Source: Bacteroidales bacterium | GTDB lineage: Bacteria > Bacteroidota > Bacteroidia > Bacteroidales > UBA932 | Direction: 5' to 3' | DNA: 37,993 nucleotides | Assembly (NCBI GenBank): GCA_024398105.1 | Contig: JAKSJP010000025.1 | Location: 1-37,993, forward strand | Shown: piece after piece, positions 23,886 through 31,510 of the stretch | Position numbering within the stretch: the first letter of the stretch is position 1 | How the letters are laid out: the number at the start of each line of letters is the position of its first letter | Made by a program: the position numbers and the translations under genes | The notes under the pieces: model-generated | Told to the model about the DNA's origin: nothing | Seen by the model: the letters and a program-made list of their open reading frames with translations, nothing else | Database searches by the model: none

Positions 23886-24068
23886 ATGGCACATCCAAAA
23901 CACAAAATCTCAAAGCAGAGAAGGGACAAGAGAAGAACTCACGATCACGCTGCAGTTCCAACACTTGCAACATGTCCTAATTGCGGTGCTACCGTAATCT
24001 ATCACAGAGTTTGCCCTGAGTGCGGCTTCTACAGAGGACGTCAGATCGTAGAGAAGAGCGCAGAATAA
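23886..24068 (+). CDS. rpmF: 50S ribosomal protein L32 (bL32)
   Basis: A 60-residue protein of the large ribosomal subunit. The N-terminus MAHPKHKISKQRRDKRRTHD is the standard basic tail of bL32. The zinc ribbon is complete: CPNC (about 33-36) and CPEC (about 46-49), so this is the zinc-binding (C+) form. It follows yceD in the same unit; tRNA-Arg lies 40 bases downstream with a shared terminator after it. Confidence 0.97.
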   Translation: MAHPKHKISKQRRDKRRTHDHAAVPTLATCPNCGATVIYHRVCPECGFYRGRQIVEKSAE

Positions 24069-24108
24069 TCTGTCTCTGAACCGTATCTCTGACTTTGTGC
24101 GGAGATAT

Positions 24109-24180
24109 GGCCTCATAGTTCAACGGATAGAACGGAAGTTTCCTAAACTTTAAATCGTGGTTCGATTCCACGTGGGGCTA
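24109..24180 (+). tRNA. tRNA-Arg (anticodon CCT)
   Basis: A 72-nt cloverleaf: acceptor GGCCTCA/TGGGGCT, D stem GTTC/GAAC, anticodon stem GAAGT/ACTTT with loop TTCCTAA (anticodon CCT, decoding AGG), T stem CGTGG/CCACG with loop TTCGATT, and discriminator A. CCA is not encoded. The acceptor stem has G-U wobbles at pairs 1-72 and 5-68, which is unusual for the first pair. No clear promoter precedes it, so it is probably cut from the yceD-rpmF transcript. Confidence 0.92.
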
Positions 24181-24183
24181 CTT

Positions 24184-24218
24184 GAAAGTGGGATGATATT
24201 TGATATCGTCCCACTTTT
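24184..24218 (+). terminator. Terminator after tRNA-Arg
   Basis: AAAGTGGGA-T-GATAT pairs with ATATC-G-TCCCACTTT, then T residues. A long, almost perfect stem starting four bases after the tRNA; it closes the yceD-rpmF-tRNA unit. Confidence 0.85.
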
Positions 24219-24237
24219 CATTGTGCTATATTTTATA

Positions 24238-24245
24238 TAAATTTG
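24238..24245 (+). promoter_or_regulatory. -7 box for the 24269 gene cluster (TAAATTTG)
   Basis: TAAATTTG matches TAnnTTTG, 23 bases before ATG 24269. A TTG at 24221-24223 is only 14 bases upstream, shorter than usual. The box lies within the longer open frame from 24200, which argues for the ATG at 24269. Confidence 0.5.
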
Positions 24246-24268
24246 TATATTTATCGTACGGTAAATAT

Positions 24269-26491
24269 ATGAATAGAAGAACACTGATAACCTGCCTCTC
24301 TGTGCTTGCTGTCCTGGTTGCCCTGGTGGTTGCCGGAGTGGTGATGCTGTATGCTCCGGGAAAGGGATATTCTGACAAGGACGCTGCCTCCCTCCCGAAG
24401 TCTGACTACAAGCTTTTCCAGGCGATTCCATCCGACGCGGCAATGCTGATGGCCTTCTCCAAGGCATCGGATGCATTCTCTGTCCTCAACGACTCGACTC
24501 AGGTGTTCAGCGTGCTGATGACTGATGCCACATCTTCAAAGCATCCGTTCAGCAACTTCATCAGACTTGCAAAGAAAGCCGATCTCGGCAGCCTCAGATA
24601 TGAGAACGCCGTGATTTCCCTCCATTACAGCGGCACACTTGAGCCTCTTATGGTCATATCTGCAGGCTCGGCCCCTTCAGACACCACCGACGCGGTCCGC
24701 AGGATGATGGCCCTGGCAGATTCTGCCAAGATCCTCCACAGCCTGGTCGACTGCTCCGACATCGCTCCGGAATCCTCAAGGATCCGCAAGTCGATGCTCC
24801 TTCTCCTGTCTTCGTCCGAGACATTGCTCACAGCGTCCCGCAGACATATCGAAGGCGGCATGTCGATCCTCGACAAGGCGTCTTTCCCTCAGGCTGCGGC
24901 AGAGGCGTCGGGACATGACGCGGTATTCGTGTCACATGACTATGCCTCGAAGCTTTTCCCTGTCTATCTCCAGAAGCCATACACTTCGCACAGCACATTC
25001 TTCAGCCGCTTCGCCGACTGGTCCGTGCTCGCAATAAGAAGCAACAGCAGCAAGAAGATTGCCATGGCCGGTTCGTCCGTGTCTCCGTCAAAGGAGCAGA
25101 CAGCCTTCGTCAACGTCTTTTCGAAGGCCCATGGTGCCGAGACTCAGTTCGCTTCCATCGTTCCCGCGTCCGCACTTTTCGCCGTCTCGGTATCGGCTTC
25201 CGATATCAAGGCCTACGGAGACGCATATCTCCAGTATCTCGACGCCGCAGGCAGGCAGGACAGGTTCAACTCAGTGCCTAAGGCGCTCAAGGACAGCCTT
25301 GGCGTCGGCCCGCTGCAGTGGTTCGAGAAGATGGACGTCAAGGAAGTGGCCAAGGCGGATGTGATCATGGGAGAGGAAATCGTATCGCTTCTGTTCGTGC
25401 GCCCGGGCAAGAACGTCAAGGAAGCGAAGGAAGTCCATGAGAACCCGTACCATGGTTACGTATCCTCTATCCTCGGATCGCTCTTCACTGCTGATGACAG
25501 CCATGCCGCATATAGGAACGGATGGCTGGTGCTTGGCCCTGAGGCCGCAGTCGATGCAGTGGGAGATGACAATCTCAAGTCTGAACTCTCAGCGATGGAT
25601 TTCAATATTCTGGAGAAGGGCAACAACCTGACAGCATATTTCTCAGTATCGAAGTATCCTGCCCAGCTTGAGAAGATCTTCAAGCCGGCCATGGTCAAGG
25701 CTCTGGGTCAGAGCCTGATGGGCGTGACTGACATGGCGGCGGTCCTTACCGTCAACGGTACTTCGCTCAACCTTGAGGTGTCCAGGTCCAATGTCGCACC
25801 GTCCGGGAAATCGGCATCTGCTGCCACAAGCCAGGTAGCAAAGGATACTTCCGTCCCTGTTCCGGAAGGCCCGTTCAAGGTCAAGAACTCAGGCACAGGC
25901 AAGACAAACCTCTTCAGCCAGGCCGCAAACGGAACTCTCTCGCTCAAGGATGAGAACGGAAAGGGTCTCTGGGGCGTACCGTTCCAGGGAAGGATCTGCG
26001 GAAGGGTAGAGTCCATCGACTACTATGCAAATGACAAGATCCAGTTCCTCTTCGCTTCAGGATCCAAGCTTTATCTGATCGACAGGCTCGGACGTTTTGT
26101 CAATCCTTTCCCTGTCGACCTCGGCAAGACAATCGTCCTCGGTCCGGCCGCATATGACTTTACCGGAGCCAAGGGCTACACTGCGATGGTCCTCCATGAC
26201 GACAATACCATAGGAATGTATGACCTCCATGGCAATCTCCGTCAGGGCTGGCAGGGCATCACGTCAGAAGAAACTATCAAGTCGCTTCCGGAACTTGTGG
26301 AAGCCGGCGGAAAGAAATACTGGGCAGTCAGGACATCTGTCCAGACCTTGATCTATCCATTCATGGGCGGTGACCCTCTCACCAAACTTTCAGGGGACAA
26401 GATGATACGACCCGACAGCGAGATCACGGTAAAGGATGGCACCATCAGCGCAACCAGCCTTGATGGCAAGGTCCGCAATGTCAAACTCTAA
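24269..26491 (+). CDS. Membrane-anchored protein of unknown function, 740 aa
   Basis: I do not recognise a named family. One N-terminal transmembrane helix (about 7-29) anchors a large domain, probably exported. The N-terminal half (about 45-520) is Ser/Ala rich and alternates strands and helices, beginning KLFQAIPSDAAMLMAFS, a pattern recalling DUF3352-like bacterial proteins. A Pro/Ser/Ala linker (about 530-560) leads to a C-terminal part (565-740) with repeated short strands (GLWGVPFQGRICGRV, KLYLIDRLGRFVNPFP, IGMYDLHGNLRQGW) that suggest a partial beta-propeller. There is only one cysteine in each half. It is the first gene of a four-gene cluster; the acyl-CoA synthetase gene starts one base after its stop. 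Start chosen from the promoter position. Confidence 0.7.
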   Translation: MNRRTLITCLSVLAVLVALVVAGVVMLYAPGKGYSDKDAASLPKSDYKLFQAIPSDAAMLMAFSKASDAFSVLNDSTQVFSVLMTDATSSKHPFSNFIRLAKKADLGSLRYENAVISLHYSGTLEPLMVISAGSAPSDTTDAVRRMMALADSAKILHSLVDCSDIAPESSRIRKSMLLLLSSSETLLTASRRHIEGGMSILDKASFPQAAAEASGHDAVFVSHDYASKLFPVYLQKPYTSHSTFFSRFADWSVLAIRSNSSKKIAMAGSSVSPSKEQTAFVNVFSKAHGAETQFASIVPASALFAVSVSASDIKAYGDAYLQYLDAAGRQDRFNSVPKALKDSLGVGPLQWFEKMDVKEVAKADVIMGEEIVSLLFVRPGKNVKEAKEVHENPYHGYVSSILGSLFTADDSHAAYRNGWLVLGPEAAVDAVGDDNLKSELSAMDFNILEKGNNLTAYFSVSKYPAQLEKIFKPAMVKALGQSLMGVTDMAAVLTVNGTSLNLEVSRSNVAPSGKSASAATSQVAKDTSVPVPEGPFKVKNSGTGKTNLFSQAANGTLSLKDENGKGLWGVPFQGRICGRVESIDYYANDKIQFLFASGSKLYLIDRLGRFVNPFPVDLGKTIVLGPAAYDFTGAKGYTAMVLHDDNTIGMYDLHGNLRQGWQGITSEETIKSLPELVEAGGKKYWAVRTSVQTLIYPFMGGDPLTKLSGDKMIRPDSEITVKDGTISATSLDGKVRNVKL

Positions 26492-26492
26492 A

Positions 26493-28163
26493 ATGCAAAA
26501 CCACGTTATTATGCAATTCACATCGGTAAACAAGACTTTTGAACAGAGCTTCAAGAAAAACTGGGATCGTGCAGCCCTCTCCAACTATCAGGGTATGACT
26601 CTCTTCTACAGAGACGTCGCAGTCCGTATCGCCAAACTTCACATCGCTTTCGAGCAGTGTGGACTGGTAAAGGGCGACAAGGTCGCCATCTGTTCAAGGA
26701 ACCAGGCTCACTGGGGCGTCAGCTTCCTTGCAGCTACGACTTATGGTGCAGTGCCGGTGCCGATCCTTCACGAATTCAAGCCAGGCAACATACATTATCT
26801 GGTGAACCATTCAGAGGCTAAGGTCCTCTTCGTCGATGATGTCATCTATGAAGGCCTCAGCGCTGAGGAGATGCCTAATCTCTCTGTGATTGTCCAGATC
26901 AATACATTCAAGTTCCTCTATGCGAAGAGCCAGGAGCTCTGGGACATCAGGGAGCATCTCAACGAGAGCTTCGGAAAGAAGTATCCTAATGAGTTCAGCC
27001 CTGAGGACATCAATTACTACGAGGACAGCGCGGAAGAGCTCGCTCTCATCAACTACACATCAGGAACCTCAGGTTTCTCAAAGGGTGTGATGATTCCTTA
27101 CAGAGCCCTCTGGTCAAACATCGAGTTCGCAAAGCAGGCTGAGCCTCAGATGGACAACAAGTCCGAGGTCGTGGCCATGCTTCCTTCGGCTCATATGTAC
27201 GGTATGATGTTCGAGTTCCTCTTCGAGATGGCTGTCGGTGCCCATGTACACTTCCTCACAAGAGTACCTAGCCCTAAGGTCATCATGCAGGCATTCGCTG
27301 ACATCCATCCTTCGATCATCATCGCGGTTCCTCTCATCATCGAGAAGATCTATAAGTCAAAGCTCAAGCCTATCATCGACAAGAACAAGCTCTTCTTCAA
27401 GATTCCTGTCCTTGACAAGATGGTCCAGAAGAAGTTCCTCTCGGAGCTTACCACTACCTTCGGCGGCAATTTCGAGGAGATCATCCTCGGCGGTGCGGCT
27501 TTCAACCCTGAGGTAGAGGAGTTCTTCCACTCTATCAGTTTCCCTTTCACAGTGGGATACGGCATGACAGAGTGCGCTCCTATCATTTCATATGCGCACT
27601 GGAACAAGGCTAAGCTCAACTCTTGCGGAAAGGCAGCTCTCAACATGGAGATCAAGATCGATTCTGAAGATCCTCAGAACGTTCCTGGCGAGGTCATGGT
27701 AAAGGGTGATAACGTATTCCTCGGCTACTTCAAGAACGAGGAGGCCACAGCGTCTTCATTCACAGAGGACGGATGGTTCAAGACCGGTGACATGGGTGTA
27801 GTGGACAGCGAAGGCTATCTCTTCCTCCGCGGCCGTTCTAAGTGCATGATCCTCGGACCTTCAGGCCAGAACATCTATCCTGAGGAGCTTGAGGCAGTGA
27901 TCAACAATGTCTCTTATGTCGTTGAATCTCTCGTGATCGAGGATGAAGGCGCACTCACAGCTCTCATCTATCCTGACTACCATCAGGCTGAACTTGACGG
28001 CCTTGCACCTAAGGCTCTCGAGGAGAGGATCCAGGGCCAGCTTCCTGATATCAACAAGGAGCTTCCTAAGTACGCCCAGATCAAGAAGATAGAGTTTATG
28101 CCTGAGGACTTCGAAAGAACTCCTAAGCGCAGTATCAAGAGATATCTCTACCAGAGAAACTAA
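26493..28163 (+). CDS. AMP-dependent acyl-CoA synthetase (long-chain fatty acid-CoA ligase type)
   Basis: It activates a carboxylic acid, probably a fatty acid, through an acyl-AMP to acyl-CoA. It has 556 residues. The ANL-superfamily P-loop YTSGTSGFSKGVMI is at about residues 188-201, the A5 motif GYGMTECAPIISY at about 355-367, and the hinge TGDMGVVDSEGYLFLRGRSK near 430-450; the C-terminal catalytic lysine is in RTPKRSIKRYLY. The start is ATG 26493 (or 26511); the frame open further upstream overlaps the previous gene and is not needed. The substrate chain length cannot be read. It sits one base after the membrane-protein gene and 15 bases before the dCMP deaminase gene. Confidence 0.9.
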   Translation: MQNHVIMQFTSVNKTFEQSFKKNWDRAALSNYQGMTLFYRDVAVRIAKLHIAFEQCGLVKGDKVAICSRNQAHWGVSFLAATTYGAVPVPILHEFKPGNIHYLVNHSEAKVLFVDDVIYEGLSAEEMPNLSVIVQINTFKFLYAKSQELWDIREHLNESFGKKYPNEFSPEDINYYEDSAEELALINYTSGTSGFSKGVMIPYRALWSNIEFAKQAEPQMDNKSEVVAMLPSAHMYGMMFEFLFEMAVGAHVHFLTRVPSPKVIMQAFADIHPSIIIAVPLIIEKIYKSKLKPIIDKNKLFFKIPVLDKMVQKKFLSELTTTFGGNFEEIILGGAAFNPEVEEFFHSISFPFTVGYGMTECAPIISYAHWNKAKLNSCGKAALNMEIKIDSEDPQNVPGEVMVKGDNVFLGYFKNEEATASSFTEDGWFKTGDMGVVDSEGYLFLRGRSKCMILGPSGQNIYPEELEAVINNVSYVVESLVIEDEGALTALIYPDYHQAELDGLAPKALEERIQGQLPDINKELPKYAQIKKIEFMPEDFERTPKRSIKRYLYQRN

Positions 28164-28178
28164 TACCCGTCCCCCGTT

Positions 28179-28583
28179 ATGGAGAAATTTGACAAGAGCT
28201 ATGTCGAGATGGCATCGATATGGGCGAAGAACTCATATTGCAAGAGGCGTCAGGTAGGCGCTCTCCTGGTCAAGGACAAGATGATCATCTCGGACGGTTA
28301 TAACGGCACACCTTCCGGCTTTGAGAACGTCTGCGAGGATGAATCCGGCGTGACCAAGCCATACGTGCTCCATGCCGAGGCCAATGCCATCTCCAAGGTG
28401 GCTAAGTCAGGCAACAGCAGCGACGGGTCGACGCTCTATGTCACAGCGTCGCCTTGCATCGAGTGTGCGAAGCTTATCATCCAGGCTGGGATCAAGAGAG
28501 TCGTCTATAGGGATGAGTACCGTCTTACCGACGGTGTCGACCTTCTCAGAAGAGCCGGCGTCGAGGTAGAAAAGGTAGACTAG
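28179..28583 (+). CDS. dCMP deaminase (deoxycytidylate deaminase family)
   Basis: It deaminates dCMP to dUMP, feeding thymidylate synthesis. It has 134 residues. Zinc ligands H65 in HAEAN and C93/C96 in SPCIECA, with E67 the proton shuttle, match the ComEB/dCMP deaminase branch of the cytidine deaminase superfamily. The early CKRRQVGALLVKDKMIISDGYNGTPSG segment is characteristic of dCMP rather than cytidine deaminases. It is short for the family, lacking C-terminal extensions. The S41 protease gene begins one base after its stop. Confidence 0.92.
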   Translation: MEKFDKSYVEMASIWAKNSYCKRRQVGALLVKDKMIISDGYNGTPSGFENVCEDESGVTKPYVLHAEANAISKVAKSGNSSDGSTLYVTASPCIECAKLIIQAGIKRVVYRDEYRLTDGVDLLRRAGVEVEKVD

Positions 28584-28584
28584 A

Positions 28585-30207
28585 ATGAACAGGGAAGATA
28601 GAAATTCATATGTCGCAGCCTTGCTTGGTGTCATCCTTGGCATCATGATAGTCGTGCTGTTCAACAGTATCAATGACGGCCGCCGCAAGAAGGTCAACTA
28701 TCTTGACTGGAGGAAGCTCAATGTCGTTCTCGACGAGGTCCAGAAGAACTATGTCGACACTGTCAATGTGAAGGACATGACCGACGCTGCGATCGTGGCG
28801 GCGCTCTCCAAGCTTGATCCTCACACGGTCTATCTTCCTCCGGCACAGCTCGAGGATTCGGAGACTGACCTTGCCGGTAATTTCGATGGAATCGGCATCC
28901 AGTTCAACGTACCTAACGACACGGCCATAGTCCTTGAGGTCATACCGGGCGGCCCTGCCGAGAAGGTCGGCATGCTCCAGGGAGACAGGCTTCTCAAGAT
29001 TGACGACAAGGTAGTCGCAGGTGTGAATTTCCCTCAGGACAGCATGGTCAGAAGAATGAAGGGTCCGTCAGGTACCAAGGTGACTGTGACTGTAGGCAGA
29101 GGAAAGGAGACCATTCCTTTCGAGATCACAAGAGGAAAGATACCTGTACACTGCGTCGATGCCTCGTTCATGATCAATGACACGACCGGCTATATACGTC
29201 TCAGCAAGTTCTCGAGGACTACATATAAGGAAGTCGTGCTAGCATCCATGGAACTGCTCGGACAGGGTATGAAGCGCCTTATCTTTGACCTCAGGGACAA
29301 TACCGGAGGATATATGGACCAGGCGTTGTCCCTTGCGGACATGTTCCTCGAGAAGGACGACGAGATGCTTTACCTCCTTGGACGTAACAGGAAGAAGGAG
29401 GAGTATAAGGCCAGCGGAAAGGGCATCCTCAAGGATGTCGAGCTGTCTGTGATCATCAACGAGAGCTCAGCTTCTTCAAGTGAGATCTTCGCAGGCGCGA
29501 TACAGGACAATGACAGGGGAGTCATCGTCGGAAGACGTTCCTTCGGCAAGGGACTCGTCCAGGAACCGATCTATTTCACTGACGGCTCCGGCGTAAGGGT
29601 CACTGTGGCAAGGTTCTATACTCCTTCGGGAAGGTGCATACAGAAGCCGTATTCAGACGATTACAGCTATGACGTATATAAGAGATATACCGATGGCGAG
29701 ATGTTCTCTTCCGACAGCATCAAGGTCGACAGCACCGCTGCTTTCAAGACAGTGGGCGGCAGGACTGTCTATGGTGGCGGAGGAATCATCCCGGATGTCT
29801 TCGTCCCTATGGATACTACAAAGGCTACCAGATTCTACGTCGCCTGCAACAAGAAGGCTACTTCGATGAGGTTCGCGTCGGCTATGTTCGACAAGTACAG
29901 AGGCCGTCTGGCGGACATCGATGACTATGCGCAGCTCGAGAGTTTCCTCAGCTCGATCGACCTTCCTGCCCAGTTCCTCGCATTCGCTGCGTCCAAGGAC
30001 GGAATCACACCGGCTCCAGGTGAATGGCAGGAGAGCTCTGAGTACATGATGCCTCAGATCCGCGCTCTGGTGGCCCGCTATTCAAGGCTGGGCGACAATG
30101 CCTACCACAAGATGTACCTGCCGGTCGACAAGGAAATAAAAGCAGCGCTCGACGCTTCATCGAAGGTCGAGCTGTTCGATTTCCGCTTCCACAGCAAGAA
30201 GAACTAG
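28585..30207 (+). CDS. S41 family C-terminal processing protease (CtpA/Prc type)
   Basis: A periplasmic serine protease of 540 residues. It has an N-terminal membrane anchor (about 10-28), a leader region with DEVQKNYVD, a PDZ domain (about 95-175: GIGIQFNVPNDTAIVLEVIPGGPAEKVGMLQGDRLLKIDD) and the S41 catalytic domain. The catalytic serine is in NESSASSSEIFAGAIQD and the lysine in GRRSFGKGLVQ. The C-terminal 130 residues form a charged extension. Family members trim C-termini of envelope proteins. It is the last gene of the cluster and converges with the aminotransferase gene, eight bases apart. Confidence 0.93.
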   Translation: MNREDRNSYVAALLGVILGIMIVVLFNSINDGRRKKVNYLDWRKLNVVLDEVQKNYVDTVNVKDMTDAAIVAALSKLDPHTVYLPPAQLEDSETDLAGNFDGIGIQFNVPNDTAIVLEVIPGGPAEKVGMLQGDRLLKIDDKVVAGVNFPQDSMVRRMKGPSGTKVTVTVGRGKETIPFEITRGKIPVHCVDASFMINDTTGYIRLSKFSRTTYKEVVLASMELLGQGMKRLIFDLRDNTGGYMDQALSLADMFLEKDDEMLYLLGRNRKKEEYKASGKGILKDVELSVIINESSASSSEIFAGAIQDNDRGVIVGRRSFGKGLVQEPIYFTDGSGVRVTVARFYTPSGRCIQKPYSDDYSYDVYKRYTDGEMFSSDSIKVDSTAAFKTVGGRTVYGGGGIIPDVFVPMDTTKATRFYVACNKKATSMRFASAMFDKYRGRLADIDDYAQLESFLSSIDLPAQFLAFAASKDGITPAPGEWQESSEYMMPQIRALVARYSRLGDNAYHKMYLPVDKEIKAALDASSKVELFDFRFHSKKN

Positions 30208-30215
30208 TATTGAGC

Positions 30216-31421
30216 TTATCGGCTGTTATAAGTCTCGAGGGCCTTTCTGAGGATCAGGAGGGCCCTTTTGAGGTCGTTGATCTTAAGGACGTACGCAAGT
30301 CGTACCTGGTTGAGGCCGAGACCAGGAGTAGAATAGAATCCTGCGGCAGGAGCCATCATGATGGTCTCTTTCTTTCCGTCTTCCTCATAGACGAAGTCTG
30401 TGAGGCACCACTTGCAGAAATCCTCCGCATCCTCTACCGGAAGCGCAGCTACTGTGTAGAATGCGCCGCTTGGAGCAGGGGAGAATACGCCTGGGATCGA
30501 GTTGAGCTCCTCCATGAAGAAGTTGCGCCTGTCCCTGTATTCCTCGAATACTGCCTTTGAGTAGTCTTCGGTACCTTCGATTGAAGCCTCGGCTACGATC
30601 TGTCCGATGAGAGGTGGGCTGAGCCTTGCCTGGCAGAACTTCATGATGATTTCGCGCAGTCCCTTGTTCCTTGTCACGATGGCACCGATACGGATACCGC
30701 ACTCAGAGTATCTCTTTGAAACAGAGTCGATGAGGACCACATTCTCTTCGAGGCCCTCGAGGTGGAGTGTGGAGATGTACTCGGCGCCGGTGAAATCGAA
30801 TTCCCTGTAGACCTCGTCGGAGAAGAGGAAGAGGTTGTGCTTTGAGACGATCTGGCGGATCTTCTCCATCTCTTCTGCAGTATAGATGTAGCCTGTAGGG
30901 TTGTTAGGGTTGCAGATGAGGATAGCCTTGGTGCGAGGACCGATCATAGCTTCGATCTCCTCTACAGGAGGAAGCGCGAAACCGTTCTCGATCTTCGATG
31001 TTACTGTCTTGATGATTGCTCCGGCTGATACTGCGAAGGCCATGTAATTGGCATATGCAGGCTCCGGAACGATGATCTCATCACCTGGGTTGAGACATGC
31101 CATGAAGGCGAAGAGCACTGCCTCTGAGCCGCCCGTGGTCACGATGATGTCGTCAGGTGTGATGTCGATATTGAATTTCCTGTAATAGCCGACCATCTTC
31201 TCCCTCAGGCTGAGGAATCCCTGGCTCGGGCTGTATTCAAGGATGCTTCTGTCTATTGTCTTGAGTGCGTCGAGGGCCTTCTGTGGGGTAGGAAGGTCCG
31301 GCTGTCCGATGTTGAGATGGTATATCTTCACACCTTTTGCAGCAGCCTGTGCAGCAAGCGGAGTGAGCTTCCTGATCGGAGAGGATGGCATTATTACGCC
31401 TCTGTCTGAAAATGTTATCAT
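30216..31421 (-). CDS. PLP-dependent class I/II aminotransferase
   Basis: A fold-type I aminotransferase of 401 residues, probably using aspartate or a similar amino acid (AspC/PatA branch). Visible motifs are YHLNIGQPDLPTP near the N-terminus, the TTGGSEAVLFAF nucleotide-phosphate loop, NPNNPTGYIY, the DEVYREFDF stretch and the PLP lysine in DSVSKRYSECGIRIGAI. The C-terminal arginine region is in GLGLNQVRLAYVL. Substrate specificity cannot be decided from sequence. The gene is divergent from sppA and convergent with the S41 protease. A terminator for the protease lies within its last codons. Confidence 0.92.
   Translation of the reverse strand: MITFSDRGVIMPSSPIRKLTPLAAQAAAKGVKIYHLNIGQPDLPTPQKALDALKTIDRSILEYSPSQGFLSLREKMVGYYRKFNIDITPDDIIVTTGGSEAVLFAFMACLNPGDEIIVPEPAYANYMAFAVSAGAIIKTVTSKIENGFALPPVEEIEAMIGPRTKAILICNPNNPTGYIYTAEEMEKIRQIVSKHNLFLFSDEVYREFDFTGAEYISTLHLEGLEENVVLIDSVSKRYSECGIRIGAIVTRNKGLREIIMKFCQARLSPPLIGQIVAEASIEGTEDYSKAVFEEYRDRRNFFMEELNSIPGVFSPAPSGAFYTVAALPVEDAEDFCKWCLTDFVYEEDGKKETIMMAPAAGFYSTPGLGLNQVRLAYVLKINDLKRALLILRKALETYNSR
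30237..30269 (+). terminator. Possible terminator of the S41 protease, inside the aminotransferase 3' end
   Basis: GGGCC (30239-30243) pairs with GGCCC (30261-30265), followed by TTTT. It lies within the reading frame of the convergent aminotransferase gene. The stem is short and the T run has only four bases. Confidence 0.42.
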
Positions 31422-31441
31422 TCGTCCTATTATAAGAATAA

Positions 31442-31449
31442 CAAATATA
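31442..31449 (-). promoter_or_regulatory. -7 box of the aminotransferase gene (TATATTTG)
   Basis: TATATTTG on the minus strand matches TAnnTTTG and lies 20 bases before the ATG at 31421. The sppA box on the other strand lies 15 bases away. Confidence 0.5.
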
Positions 31450-31463
31450 ACAATTATTTTGAC

Positions 31464-31471
31464 TAATTTTG
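31464..31471 (+). promoter_or_regulatory. -7 box of sppA (TAATTTTG)
   Basis: TAATTTTG matches TAnnTTTG, 39 bases before the sppA ATG at 31511. No TTG stands 19-20 bases upstream. Confidence 0.5.
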
Positions 31472-31510
31472 CCTTGTATATAATGTAGAACGATTAATCA
31501 AAGCAATACA

